Part shown: positions 12,452-20,249 of the stretch, one piece after another
Layout: each line of letters starts with the position of its first letter
How positions within the stretch are numbered: position 1 is the stretch's first letter
Source of the DNA: Mycobacteriales bacterium
GTDB taxonomy: Bacteria > Actinomycetota > Actinomycetes > Mycobacteriales > SCTD01
Length of the DNA: 39,531 nt
Direction: 5' to 3'
Assembly (NCBI GenBank): GCA_040902655.1
Contig: JBBDWV010000017.1
Coordinates: forward strand, 1-39,531
Notes under the pieces: generated by a model
What the model saw: only the letters and a program-made list of their open reading frames with translations
What the model was told of the DNA's origin: nothing
Database searches by the model: none
Translations under genes and position numbers: made by a program

Positions 12452-15400
12452 GTGAGTGCCTCTCCTGCCGTCGACGAAGCTGCGGCGACCTACCTGGAGC
12501 GCCTCGCGTTGCTGGCCGGCACGACCGTGGACGCCGAGCCCGAGGCGCAGCTGACGACGCCTGTCGCCCTCCTGCTGGAGTCTCTGGGAGCCGACGCCGG
12601 GCTGGCCCTGCGACTGGTACGCGAGGTCCGCCTGCCGGGTGTGCGGCCGGACTTCGCCGTGCTCCTGAACGAGCGGCCGACGGGGTGGGTGGAGCTGAAG
12701 GCGCCGTCGAAGAACGTGGACGGCCGGTCCTGGCGGGGTCGCGACGGCCGGCAGTGGGAGCGGCTGCGGGAGCTGGACGGTCTGCTCGTCTGCAACGGCC
12801 GGCAGGCACAGCTCTTCTCCTCGGGCGAGCCGATCGGTCAGCCGTTGTCGCTGCCGGGAGAGCCCGGCTGGGACCCGCCGGCGCTACAAGCGGTTCTGCG
12901 GACGCTGGTCGAGGCGCGCCCGGTGCCGGTGCGCCGCGTCTCCGAACTGGCCACGAGGCTCGCCCCGCTCGCCCGGATGCTGCGCGAACGGCTGCTCGAC
13001 GCGCTGCGCACGGCGCCACCGGTTCCCGCGGCGGTGCGTGCCCGCACGGTGTGGTCGGCGCACGTGCACACGACGCCCGACGACAGCAGCTTCAGCAACG
13101 AGATCGCCCAGGTCATCACCTACGCCCTGGCCATCGCCGCCCTGCGCGGCGGAGCCGATCGCAACGCCGATGGCCTGCTGACCCTGGACGAGGCTCGCGA
13201 GGCGCTGCGGGCACCCGCCCGCGTCCTGGCCGCCGCGCTGGGCCCGGTCCTCGACGTCGCCGGGCTGCTGGACGTCATCGGCCCCGAGCTGGCGGCTGTC
13301 GAGCGGCTGGTCAGCGTGGTGGACGTCGACCGGCTGCGGCGCTCGCGCGACCCGCGCGGTGAGCCGTGGCTGTACTTCTACGAGGACTTCCTCGCCGCCT
13401 ATGACCCACAGGCCCGCCAGGCAGCCGGCGTCTACTACACCCCCACGGCGGTCGTGCAGTGCCAGGTGCGCCTGGTCGACCACGTCCTGCGCGAGGTCTT
13501 CGGCCGCCCCTTGGGCTTCGGCGCGAAGGAGGTGGTAACGCTCGACCCGGCCAGCGGCAGCGGCACCTACCCCCTCGCGGTCATCGACCAGGCCGAGGCG
13601 GTGGCCCTTGCCGAACGCGGCGCGGGAGGCCCGAAGCAGATCGCACCTACGCTGGCCCAGAACCTGCTGGCCTTCGAGCTGCTGCCGGGACCGTACGCCG
13701 TCTCGCACCTGCGCATCGGTGAGCGCTTCGCCGAGCTGGCCGGTGTGTTGGCGGCGGACATGGACCGCCGGCTGGCTCCCCAGGTGCTGCTGACCGACAC
13801 GCTCGACAGCCCGTACGGCGAAGCGGCTCGCGACGACCTGTTCGGCGACTCGCTGGTCCTTGCCGAGGAGCGGGCGGCGGCGCGCGTCGTCAAGGCGGAC
13901 CGACGCATCACCGTCGTCCTCGGCAACCCGCCCTACGACCGTGTGGCCCGCGAGGACGCCGGCGGCTGGGTGACCGAGGGCGACCAACGCGCCCGGGGCA
14001 TCTTCGAGGACGTCCTGGACGACGCGCGCCAGCACACGATCTTCAGCCACCACGCGAGCCTCTACAACCTCTACGTCTACTTCTGGCGCTGGGCGTTGTG
14101 GAAGGCCTTCGAGCAGCAGGGGCGTGGCCCTGCGGTGGTCTCCTTCATCACCGCGTCGTCCTGGCTGACCGGGCCCGGCTTCGTGGGGCTGCGGCGGCTG
14201 GCGCGGGAGCTGGCCGACGAGATCTGGGTGATCGACCTCGGCGGGGACAACAAGGGAGCCCGGCCGGAGGAGAACGTCTTCGCGATCGAGACCCCGGTGG
14301 CGATCGTTACCCTCGTGCGCAAGGCCGCCAGTGACCGCGGCACCCCCGCAGCGGTGCACTACCGCCGCCTGCGCGGGACCCGCGCCGACAAGTTCGCGGC
14401 ACTCGACCGCGTCGAGCCGCCGGCCCAGGATCCGCCGGCCTGGAGAGAGGTGGTCGCGGGGTGGCGTGAGCCGCTCGTGCCGCCGGCCGGTGGCGCCTCC
14501 TGGCTGCGCATGCCCTTGCTGACCGACGTCTTTCCCTGGCAGCAGCCAGGCTGCAAGATGGGGAGGACCTGGCCCATCGCCACCGACCCCGACGTGCTCC
14601 GGCGGCGATGGCAGGCTCTGGTGTCCGAGAGTGATCTGGACGCACGTGCAGCCGCACATGTGACACCTCGCAACGGACGCACCATCTTCACGTCGGTGGC
14701 GGGGTTGCCGCGCCTGGCTGATCTTCGTCCGGATGCCGCACCGCCGCCGGTCGTCCGGTACGGCTTCAGAAGCTTCGACCGAGAGTGGATCTTGGCCGAT
14801 CCGCGTCTGGCAAAGACCGAGAGCCCCTCGCTGTGGACCACCTCAGGGAGGCGACAGGTCTACCTGACCACGCTGACGTCGACGGCTCTCGGCCCCGGTC
14901 CGGCCGCGACTGTGACTGCCGCCGTTCCGGACCTGCACCACTTCAGCGGTCGGGGAGGCAAGGACGTCATCCCGCTCTACCGGGACGCCGCCGGCCAAAC
15001 GCCGAACGTGCACCCGGCCGTGCTGGAGCAGCTCACGCAGCACCATCGCGCTGCGGATCCACAGGCCGAGCCCGTCTCCGCCGAGCGGCTGTTCGCCTAC
15101 GCGTACGCCGTTCTCGCCGGCGCCGACTACGTGGAGCGGTTCGCCGAGGCGCTGGAGACCCCAGGTCCGCGTCTCCCGCTCACCCTCGATCCGGCGTTGT
15201 TCGCCGAGCTGGCCGAGCACGGAGAGCACCTGCTGTGGCTGCACACGTTCGCGGAGCGTTTCCGCGGGACCGCCCGGGGCCCCCGGCTGCCTCGCGGCCG
15301 CGCTCGCTGGCAGGCTGCGGTGACTGCTCCCCCCCGCACGCTGGAGGAGGTGCGCTACGACCCGCACACGCACGAGCTGCGCATCGGGAACGGCGTGGTC

Positions 15401-15910
15401 AGCGGCGTCCCCCCGGAGGTCTGGACATTCTCGGTGAGCGGCTTGCAGGTGCTGCGCAAGTGGCTCGGCTACCGCACCGTCCGCGGCACGGGTCGCGCCG
15501 CAAGCAGCGCCAGCCCGCTCGACGCGCTGCGTCCGGACGGCTGGCAGGACGAGTGGAACGACGAGCTCCTCGACCTCGTCGAGTGTCTCGCCCAGACGAG
15601 CGCCCTGCTGTCGACCGGCGCCCTGCTGCTCGACCGCGTGATGGCAGGTGAAGTCCTCGACGGCGCGCAGCTGCCTCCGGTCGCTCAGGAGCTTCGCCGG
15701 CCGGGAGCGGCGGCCGGCCCAGAGCCCGCGCCCTTCGACGATGCGGAGGATCTGGACGCGATGGAGGAGACGCTGGAGATCCTCGCGGACGTGGAGACGA
15801 TGCGGGCGCTCGCCGAGTCTCACGACGACCTGGCGCACGGGCGGGTGAGCACCGCCGAGGAGCTTGCAGCGGCCATGGCGCGGCGAGCCGGGCGCGCCCG
15901 TGGTGCCTGA
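12452..15910 (+). CDS. Single-chain restriction-modification protein (nuclease + N6-adenine methylase + type ISP-like specificity domain), with antitoxin-like C-terminus
   Basis: A 1152-residue protein. Residues 60-82 carry a PD-(D/E)xK nuclease pattern (PDFAVL, then VELKAP: D66, E80, K82), followed by QWERLREL...VCNG as in type I/ISP nucleases. A helical spacer leads to WLYFYEDFLAAYD. The methylase core has a SAM motif LDPASGSGTY (from 364) and the catalytic NPPY (492-495), giving N6-adenine methylation. RYGFRSFDREW (about 769) begins a type ISP-like target-recognition region. I find no helicase/ATPase motifs, unlike true type ISP enzymes, so it would act more like a type IIG enzyme. The last 50 residues resemble a RelB/YefM antitoxin tail, and a RelE remnant overlaps the stop. 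It interrupts an otherwise conserved housekeeping neighbourhood, so it was probably acquired horizontally. Confidence 0.85.
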   Translation: MSASPAVDEAAATYLERLALLAGTTVDAEPEAQLTTPVALLLESLGADAGLALRLVREVRLPGVRPDFAVLLNERPTGWVELKAPSKNVDGRSWRGRDGRQWERLRELDGLLVCNGRQAQLFSSGEPIGQPLSLPGEPGWDPPALQAVLRTLVEARPVPVRRVSELATRLAPLARMLRERLLDALRTAPPVPAAVRARTVWSAHVHTTPDDSSFSNEIAQVITYALAIAALRGGADRNADGLLTLDEAREALRAPARVLAAALGPVLDVAGLLDVIGPELAAVERLVSVVDVDRLRRSRDPRGEPWLYFYEDFLAAYDPQARQAAGVYYTPTAVVQCQVRLVDHVLREVFGRPLGFGAKEVVTLDPASGSGTYPLAVIDQAEAVALAERGAGGPKQIAPTLAQNLLAFELLPGPYAVSHLRIGERFAELAGVLAADMDRRLAPQVLLTDTLDSPYGEAARDDLFGDSLVLAEERAAARVVKADRRITVVLGNPPYDRVAREDAGGWVTEGDQRARGIFEDVLDDARQHTIFSHHASLYNLYVYFWRWALWKAFEQQGRGPAVVSFITASSWLTGPGFVGLRRLARELADEIWVIDLGGDNKGARPEENVFAIETPVAIVTLVRKAASDRGTPAAVHYRRLRGTRADKFAALDRVEPPAQDPPAWREVVAGWREPLVPPAGGASWLRMPLLTDVFPWQQPGCKMGRTWPIATDPDVLRRRWQALVSESDLDARAAAHVTPRNGRTIFTSVAGLPRLADLRPDAAPPPVVRYGFRSFDREWILADPRLAKTESPSLWTTSGRRQVYLTTLTSTALGPGPAATVTAAVPDLHHFSGRGGKDVIPLYRDAAGQTPNVHPAVLEQLTQHHRAADPQAEPVSAERLFAYAYAVLAGADYVERFAEALETPGPRLPLTLDPALFAELAEHGEHLLWLHTFAERFRGTARGPRLPRGRARWQAAVTAPPRTLEEVRYDPHTHELRIGNGVVSGVPPEVWTFSVSGLQVLRKWLGYRTVRGTGRAASSASPLDALRPDGWQDEWNDELLDLVECLAQTSALLSTGALLLDRVMAGEVLDGAQLPPVAQELRRPGAAAGPEPAPFDDAEDLDAMEETLEILADVETMRALAESHDDLAHGRVSTAEELAAAMARRAGRARGA
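15746..15907 (+). other. RelB/YefM-like antitoxin C-terminal segment fused in frame to the restriction-modification protein
   Basis: Residues 1099-1152 of the restriction-modification protein read EDLDAMEETLEILADVETMR and then ALAESHDDLAHGRVSTAEEL. This follows the pattern of the toxin-binding half of actinobacterial RelB/Phd/YefM antitoxins (xDLxxxEETLxxLxD, then xxAEAxxDIAxGRVxxxEEL). A Pro/Ala/Gly-rich stretch separates it from the methylase. The antitoxin's N-terminal DNA-binding half is missing. The match is from memory of the family, but it is reinforced by the RelE fragment that follows immediately, just where a toxin gene would be. Confidence 0.62.
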
Positions 15911-16034
15911 CGATTTGGAGGACGACCACAGCGCACGGCGAGGCGACTACCGCGTGATCTACCGGATCGACGAGCAGCGGCGAACAGTGACCGTGCTCAG
16001 CGTCAGCCACCGCAGCGTCGCGTACCGGGCATGA
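15903..16034 (+). pseudogene. RelE-family toxin remnant (C-terminal half only)
   Basis: A 43-codon frame starting at GTG 15903, overlapping the preceding stop. It encodes DDLEDDHSARRGDYRVIYRI and then VLSVSHRSVAYRA. This is the C-terminal half of actinobacterial RelE toxins; M. tuberculosis RelE has NDLEGLHSARRGDYRVVY at the same place. A normal toxin is about 85-95 residues, so roughly 45-50 N-terminal residues (helical hairpin and first strands) are gone, and there is no space for them upstream. It is very unlikely to be an active toxin. It could be translated by coupling to the upstream gene, but it has no clear ribosome binding site. It ends 6 bp before the convergent BrkB-family gene. 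Confidence 0.82.
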
Positions 16035-16040
16035 AGCGCG

Positions 16041-17126
16041 TCACCCCGTCGCGCGCCGCCGCAGGACCGGCGCCCGGTCGGCCGGCTCGCTGTCCCCGCG
16101 CGCGCCCGGGGCGGGCAGCGTCACCGTCTCGCACTCCTCGCCCGCCGCCTCCGCGCGGAGGACCGCGCGATGACGCCGGCGGGCCAGCAGGATCGCGTTG
16201 AGCTCGGCTCCGGCGAGCAGCGCGACGCACAGCAGGTAGAACCAGCTCATCAGGATCAGCCCGCCACCGAGCGCCCCGAACACCGGTGAGCTGCGGACGG
16301 CGGTCTCGAGATAGACGTTGAGGCCGTAGGAGGCGAGCAGCCACAGCAGCGCGGTCAGCAGGCCGCCCGGCAGGTCGTCGCGCCATCGCGCGCGCCGGGC
16401 GGGCGTGAGGTGCTGCATCGTGGTGGCCCACAGGACCAGCGACAGGAAGGCCACCGGCCAGCGGGCGAGCGCCCAGACGAAGGAGTACTCCGGACCCAGG
16501 CCGATGCGGTCGACGACCTGCTCGGCGCGACCGAACAGCGGACCGATCACCAACAGGGTGACCGCGAGCGCGCCGGTCAGGACCGTCCCGACGCCGAGCA
16601 GCAGACCCAGCCACCGCCGGCGCCACCAGCCCCGCGTCTCCGGCACGTCGTAGGTGATGTTGACGGTGTTGATCAGCGTCGAGAAGGCCGTCGACAACGA
16701 CAGCAGCGCCAGCAGGCCGGCGATGGTCAGCGCGTTGCCGCTGCTGTCGAACAGGTCTCGTACGGTGTCGACCGCGGGGGACGCGGTGTCGGTGAGCAGC
16801 GAGTCGAGGAAGTCCAGCACTCCCTGCTCGACGCGTACGGCGTTGTCGTCGCCGATGATGATGCGCAGCTGGCCGAGGACGGCGGCCACGACCAGCAGCG
16901 CGGGGAACAGCGTGAGGACGGCGAAGAAGGCCGTCTCCGCCGCGAGCCCGAGCAGCCGGTCGCGGTCGGCCTTGTGGACCACCTCGACGACGAGCCGCCC
17001 GAACCAGCGCGCGGGATCGCCGGCGGGTGTGCGCGCCGCCTCCTGCGTCGTCACCGCGGCACGCAGCTCGCTGGCCTGCCGGCTCACCACGGAGGTCGGG
17101 ATCAGCGGCTCGGGGCGGGTGCTCAC
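16041..17126 (-). CDS. YihY/BrkB-family inner membrane protein
   Basis: A 361-residue polytopic membrane protein of the YihY/UPF0761 family (often mislabelled ribonuclease BN). After a 60-residue cytoplasmic N-terminus there are about six membrane segments. The first is AAETAFFAVLTLFPALLVVA, and the last lies in GGGLILMSWFYLLCVALLAG. A conserved TAFSTLINTVNITYDVPETR loop and LTPARRARWRDDLPG are typical. The C-terminal 50 residues are charged and cytoplasmic. The function of the family is not established. The GTG start (VSTRPEPLIP) lies 36 nt downstream of the sugar dehydrogenase stop on the same strand, so the two may be cotranscribed. Confidence 0.88.
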   Translation of the reverse strand: MSTRPEPLIPTSVVSRQASELRAAVTTQEAARTPAGDPARWFGRLVVEVVHKADRDRLLGLAAETAFFAVLTLFPALLVVAAVLGQLRIIIGDDNAVRVEQGVLDFLDSLLTDTASPAVDTVRDLFDSSGNALTIAGLLALLSLSTAFSTLINTVNITYDVPETRGWWRRRWLGLLLGVGTVLTGALAVTLLVIGPLFGRAEQVVDRIGLGPEYSFVWALARWPVAFLSLVLWATTMQHLTPARRARWRDDLPGGLLTALLWLLASYGLNVYLETAVRSSPVFGALGGGLILMSWFYLLCVALLAGAELNAILLARRRHRAVLRAEAAGEECETVTLPAPGARGDSEPADRAPVLRRRATG

Positions 17127-17161
17127 CCGACCATGGTGGCCGATCCGCCGCGAGCGCGCCG

Positions 17162-18277
17162 CTATCGGACCCCGAGCCGCAGGATCCGGTCGTCCTGGCG
17201 GACCGGGTCGCCGCGGCCGTCGCGGTTGCTCGTGAGGACCCAGAGCGAGCCGTCCGGCGCCCTTGCTGCCGCCCGCAGCCGGCCGAACTCGCCCTCGTAG
17301 AGCGCCCGCGGGTTGCCGGGATCTGCCAGCGGCACCTGCCAGAGCCGCTGCCCGCGCAGCGCCGCGACGTAGAGCGTGTCGCCGACGACCGCAGCGCCGC
17401 TGGGTGAGGCCTCGGAGGTCTCCCAGGTCGTGATCGGGGCGAGGAAGCGGCCGCCGCCGTCGCCCGGCCCCTCGACGTCCGGCCAGCCGCCGTTGCTGCC
17501 CCGCTCGACCCGGTTGACCTCATCGAAGCGGTTCTGGCCGAACTCGACGGCGTACAGCCGGTCGTCCGGGCCGAACGCCAGACCCTGCACGTTGCGGTGA
17601 CCGCGGGAGAACACGAGCGAGTCCTCGCCGGGTACCGGCTCGCCGTCGAGGGTCATGCGGAGCACCTTCCCGCCGAGCGACTCCGGGTCCTGCGATCGCG
17701 TCGGCTGGCCCGCGTCGCCGGTGCCGGCGTAGAGGTGGCCGTCGGGCCCGAAGGTGATCCGGCCGCCGTTGTGGACACTCGAGGCTGGGATGCCGGTGAG
17801 GACCGGCTCCACGTCATCGGGATCCGAGAGGGGGAAGCGGACGATGCGGTTGTCCTGCGCCGTCGTGACGTAGGCGTAGACGGTCTCGCCGTCGGGCGCG
17901 ACCGCGAGGCCGAGCAGCCCACCCTCGCCCCGGGGCCGGGCCTGGGCCACCGTCGTCACCTCGACCGGGTCGCCGCCGGCGGCCGGCACCCGCAGGATCC
18001 GGGCGCTGTCCCGCTCCGTCACCAGCGCGTCGCCGTCGGGGAGGAAGTCGATCCCCCACGGGGCCTCCAGGCCGGTCACCAGCACCTCGGGCGGGCCCGT
18101 GTCCAGCGTCGTCGCCGTCGGCGCGGCCGGCGTGGGAGCGGCCGTGGTGGGAGCGGCCGTGGTGGGAGCGGCCGTGGTGAACGGCGTCGGCGCCGCCTGC
18201 TCCGGGCCGTTGCCGCAGGCGCTCAGCACCGCGGCGGTGACCAGCCAGGCGAGGCGGAAGAGCGGCGGTGCAACCAC
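17162..18277 (-). CDS. Lipoprotein PQQ-dependent sugar dehydrogenase (glucose/sorbosone dehydrogenase family)
   Basis: A 371-residue secreted lipoprotein. GTG 18277 gives a short signal peptide with the lipobox LSAC (C21 lipidated). A Pro/Thr/Ala linker (about 22-52), made partly from an exact 15-bp triplicate, follows. The rest is a six-bladed beta-propeller of the soluble aldose sugar dehydrogenase family: [69 protein letters not shown] and [10 protein letters not shown]. Members oxidise aldoses with PQQ or an unknown acceptor; substrate and cofactor cannot be read here. It is divergent from ilvD, with about 87 bp between the starts. Confidence 0.9.
   Translation of the reverse strand: MVAPPLFRLAWLVTAAVLSACGNGPEQAAPTPFTTAAPTTAAPTTAAPTPAAPTATTLDTGPPEVLVTGLEAPWGIDFLPDGDALVTERDSARILRVPAAGGDPVEVTTVAQARPRGEGGLLGLAVAPDGETVYAYVTTAQDNRIVRFPLSDPDDVEPVLTGIPASSVHNGGRITFGPDGHLYAGTGDAGQPTRSQDPESLGGKVLRMTLDGEPVPGEDSLVFSRGHRNVQGLAFGPDDRLYAVEFGQNRFDEVNRVERGSNGGWPDVEGPGDGGGRFLAPITTWETSEASPSGAAVVGDTLYVAALRGQRLWQVPLADPGNPRALYEGEFGRLRAAARAPDGSLWVLTSNRDGRGDPVRQDDRILRLGVR
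18132..18176. repeat. Three exact 15-bp tandem repeats in the lipoprotein linker
   Basis: The unit GTGGGAGCGGCCGTG is repeated three times without change. On the reverse strand it encodes the TTAAP repeats of the lipoprotein linker. The unit is a multiple of three, so slippage would only change linker length. Confidence 0.9.
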
Positions 18278-18352
18278 CCCGGGACCGTACGCGGGGACCC
18301 GACGGTGGGCGAGTCGGCGCGCAAGGCCGGCGGCTCGGGGCGGCACGCGGCC

Positions 18353-18364
18353 TACGCTGACCGG
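18353..18364 (+). promoter_or_regulatory. -10 box TACGCT of a leaderless promoter for ilvD
   Basis: TACGCT (18353-18358) ends 6 nt before GTG 18365; no ribosome binding site is present. The same hexamer and spacing occur before the cysteine desulfurase gene. Confidence 0.6.
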
Positions 18365-20068
18365 GTGAGCAGCCAGCAGCCGCACAGTCGCAAGCCCCGC
18401 AGCACCGACGTCACCGAGGGCGACCAGCGCGCGCCCGCCCGCGCCATGCTGCGCGCCGTCGGGATGACCGACGAGGACATGAGCAAGCCGCAGATCGGGA
18501 TCGCCTCGTCCTGGAACGAGATCACTCCGTGCAACCTCTCGCTCGACCGCCTGGCGAAGGCGTCGAAGCAGGGCGTGCGCGCGGCCGGCGGCTTCCCGAT
18601 GGAGTTCGGGACCATCTCGGTCTCCGACGGGATCTCGATGGGACACGAGGGGATGCGCGCCTCGCTGGTCTCCCGCGAGGTCATCGCCGACTCGGTCGAG
18701 ACCGTGATGTTCGCGGAGCGGCTCGACGGCTCGGTCACGCTCGCGGGCTGTGACAAGTCGCTGCCCGGGATGCTGATGGCCGCCGCACGGCTCGACCTCG
18801 CGAGCGTGTTCCTCTACGCCGGCTCGACGCTGCCCGGCAAGCTTGCCGGGCTGAACGGTGTCGACCGTGACCTCACCATCATCGACGTGTTCGAAGGCGT
18901 CGGGGCGCTCGCGCGCGGGCTCATCACCCGGGAGGAGCTGACCGCGATCGAGAAGGCGACCTGCCCGGGCGAGGGCGCCTGCGGCGGCATGTACACCGCC
19001 AACACCATGGCCAGCGCCGCCGAGGCGCTCGGCATGTCGCTGCCGGGAAGCGCCGCCCCGCCCGCCGTCGACAAGCGCCGCGACGCCTACGCGATCGCCT
19101 CCGGCGAGGCCGTCGTCCGGCTCGTCGACGCCGGCATCACCGCGCGGCAGATCCTCACGAAGGAGGCGTTCGAGAACGCCATCACGGTGGTGATGGCGCT
19201 CGGCGGGTCGACCAACGCGGTGCTGCACCTGCTCGCGATCGCGCACGAGGCCCGGGTCGAGCTGTCCTACGACGACTTCACCCGGATCGCGGCGCGGGTG
19301 CCGCACCTGGCCGACGTGAAGCCGTTCGGCCGCTACGTCATGACCGACGTCGACCGGATCGGCGGCATCCCCGTCGTGATGAAGGCGCTGCTCGACGTCG
19401 GTCTGCTGCACGGCGACGTGCTGACCGTCACCGGCAAAACGATGCGCGAGAACCTCGAGGCGCTCGACATCCCGCCGCTCGACGGGGAGGTGCTGCGGGC
19501 GATGGACGACCCGATCCACCGCACGGGCGGCATCACGATCCTGCACGGCTCGCTGGCCCCCGACGGCGCTGTCGTGAAGAGCGCCGGCTTCGAGGCGCAG
19601 GTCTTCGAGGGCACTGCCCGCGTCTACGACGGCGAGCAGGGCTGCATGGACGCCGTCGTCGACGGGACGCTGAAGGCCGGCGACGTCTGCGTCATCCGGT
19701 ACGAAGGGCCCAAGGGCGGGCCGGGCATGCGCGAGATGCTGATGGTCACCGGCGCCATCAAGGGAGCGGGCCTCGGCAAGGACGTGCTGCTGCTCACGGA
19801 CGGCCGCTTCTCCGGCGGCACCACCGGCCTGTGCGTCGGTCACGTCGCGCCGGAGGCGACCGACGGCGGGCCGATCGCGCTGGTGCAGGACGGCGACCGG
19901 ATCCGCCTCGACCTGCAGACCAGCACCCTCGATCTGCTCGTCGACGCCGAGGAGCTCGAGCGCCGGCGGGCCGGCTGGAAGCCGCTGGAGCCGCGCTACA
20001 CCACCGGCGTCCTCGGCAAGTACGCCAAGCTCGTCGGCTCGGCCGCGCAGGGCGCCATCACGGGATGA
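18365..20068 (+). CDS. ilvD: Dihydroxy-acid dehydratase
   Basis: The third common step of valine and isoleucine synthesis, dehydrating 2,3-dihydroxy acids to 2-keto acids. It has 567 residues, normal for the long Fe-S type. Key motifs are [34 protein letters not shown] (cluster cysteine), [16 protein letters not shown] (second cysteine), [14 protein letters not shown] and the C-terminal [20 protein letters not shown]. The GTG start is set by the -10 box 6 nt upstream and the N-terminus [12 protein letters not shown] that leads into the family core. It lies apart from ilvBNC: the attenuator-controlled ilvB promoter follows its stop by about 15 bp. Confidence 0.96.
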   Translation: MSSQQPHSRKPRSTDVTEGDQRAPARAMLRAVGMTDEDMSKPQIGIASSWNEITPCNLSLDRLAKASKQGVRAAGGFPMEFGTISVSDGISMGHEGMRASLVSREVIADSVETVMFAERLDGSVTLAGCDKSLPGMLMAAARLDLASVFLYAGSTLPGKLAGLNGVDRDLTIIDVFEGVGALARGLITREELTAIEKATCPGEGACGGMYTANTMASAAEALGMSLPGSAAPPAVDKRRDAYAIASGEAVVRLVDAGITARQILTKEAFENAITVVMALGGSTNAVLHLLAIAHEARVELSYDDFTRIAARVPHLADVKPFGRYVMTDVDRIGGIPVVMKALLDVGLLHGDVLTVTGKTMRENLEALDIPPLDGEVLRAMDDPIHRTGGITILHGSLAPDGAVVKSAGFEAQVFEGTARVYDGEQGCMDAVVDGTLKAGDVCVIRYEGPKGGPGMREMLMVTGAIKGAGLGKDVLLLTDGRFSGGTTGLCVGHVAPEATDGGPIALVQDGDRIRLDLQTSTLDLLVDAEELERRRAGWKPLEPRYTTGVLGKYAKLVGSAAQGAITG

Positions 20069-20083
20069 CCGTGGTCCCTCGGC

Positions 20084-20112
20084 TTGACAGCGGCGGCTGC
20101 CCCTAGCAGTCT
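20084..20112 (+). promoter_or_regulatory. ilvB leader promoter (TTGACA, 17 bp, CAGTCT)
   Basis: A consensus -35 TTGACA (20084-20089) is followed after exactly 17 bp by CAGTCT (20107-20112). CAGTCT ends 6 nt before the GTG of the leader peptide, so the leader message is probably leaderless. Confidence 0.65.
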
Positions 20113-20118
20113 GGTGGG

Positions 20119-20145
20119 GTGCTCAGCGTCCTCGTAGTTCCCTAG
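20119..20145 (+). CDS. ilvBNC leader peptide
   Basis: An eight-codon frame: GTG CTC AGC GTC CTC GTA GTT CCC then TAG (MLSVLVVP). Two Leu and three Val codons out of eight, with GTA and CTC among the scarcer codons in such GC-rich DNA. It is followed by a pause-type hairpin and an intrinsic terminator before ilvB. This is the standard layout of ribosome-mediated attenuation, in which shortage of charged tRNA-Val or tRNA-Leu stalls the ribosome and lets transcription read on. Confidence 0.75.
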   Translation: MLSVLVVP

Positions 20146-20171
20146 CGCGCCTGCCGCCCCGGCAGCCGCGC
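20145..20171 (+). promoter_or_regulatory. Hairpin 1 of the ilvB attenuator
   Basis: CTGCCG and CGGCAG pair around CCC (20151-20165). Flanking GCGC sequences can extend the stem. It begins at the leader peptide stop codon, as expected for a pause or anti-antiterminator hairpin. Confidence 0.55.
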
Positions 20172-20173
20172 TC

Positions 20174-20209
20174 ACCCCTCCGTGCCCTGGGCACGAGGGG
20201 TTCTTTTTT
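20174..20209 (+). terminator. Intrinsic terminator of the ilvB attenuator
   Basis: CCCCTCCGTGCC and GGCACGAGGGG pair as an 11-bp stem with one bulged C and a 3-nt loop. It is followed directly by TTCTTTTTT. This is the best T-tailed terminator in the window, and it lies 40 nt before the ilvB start, so it must act as a conditional terminator. Confidence 0.85.
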
Positions 20210-20249
20210 GCCCGAACCCGCTCCGCCCGCCAGAAGGAAGTCGCCTGAG

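Noticed and set aside
15903-16034. Reading the 43-codon frame as an intact small toxin gene.
   Set aside because: It begins in the middle of the RelE fold; about half the normal length is missing and no upstream coding sequence could supply it.
18132-18176. Possible CRISPR-like or iteron array.
   Set aside because: The units are contiguous 15-bp coding repeats of a Thr/Ala/Pro linker without spacers.
18278-19843. An upstream extension of the sugar dehydrogenase frame opposite ilvD.
   Set aside because: It is antisense to ilvD; the lipoprotein signal with lipobox fixes the start at 18277.
20208-20249. A TTG start for ilvB at 20208, which would add 14 residues.
   Set aside because: It lies in the T-run of the terminator, whereas ATG 20250 has a proper ribosome binding site.
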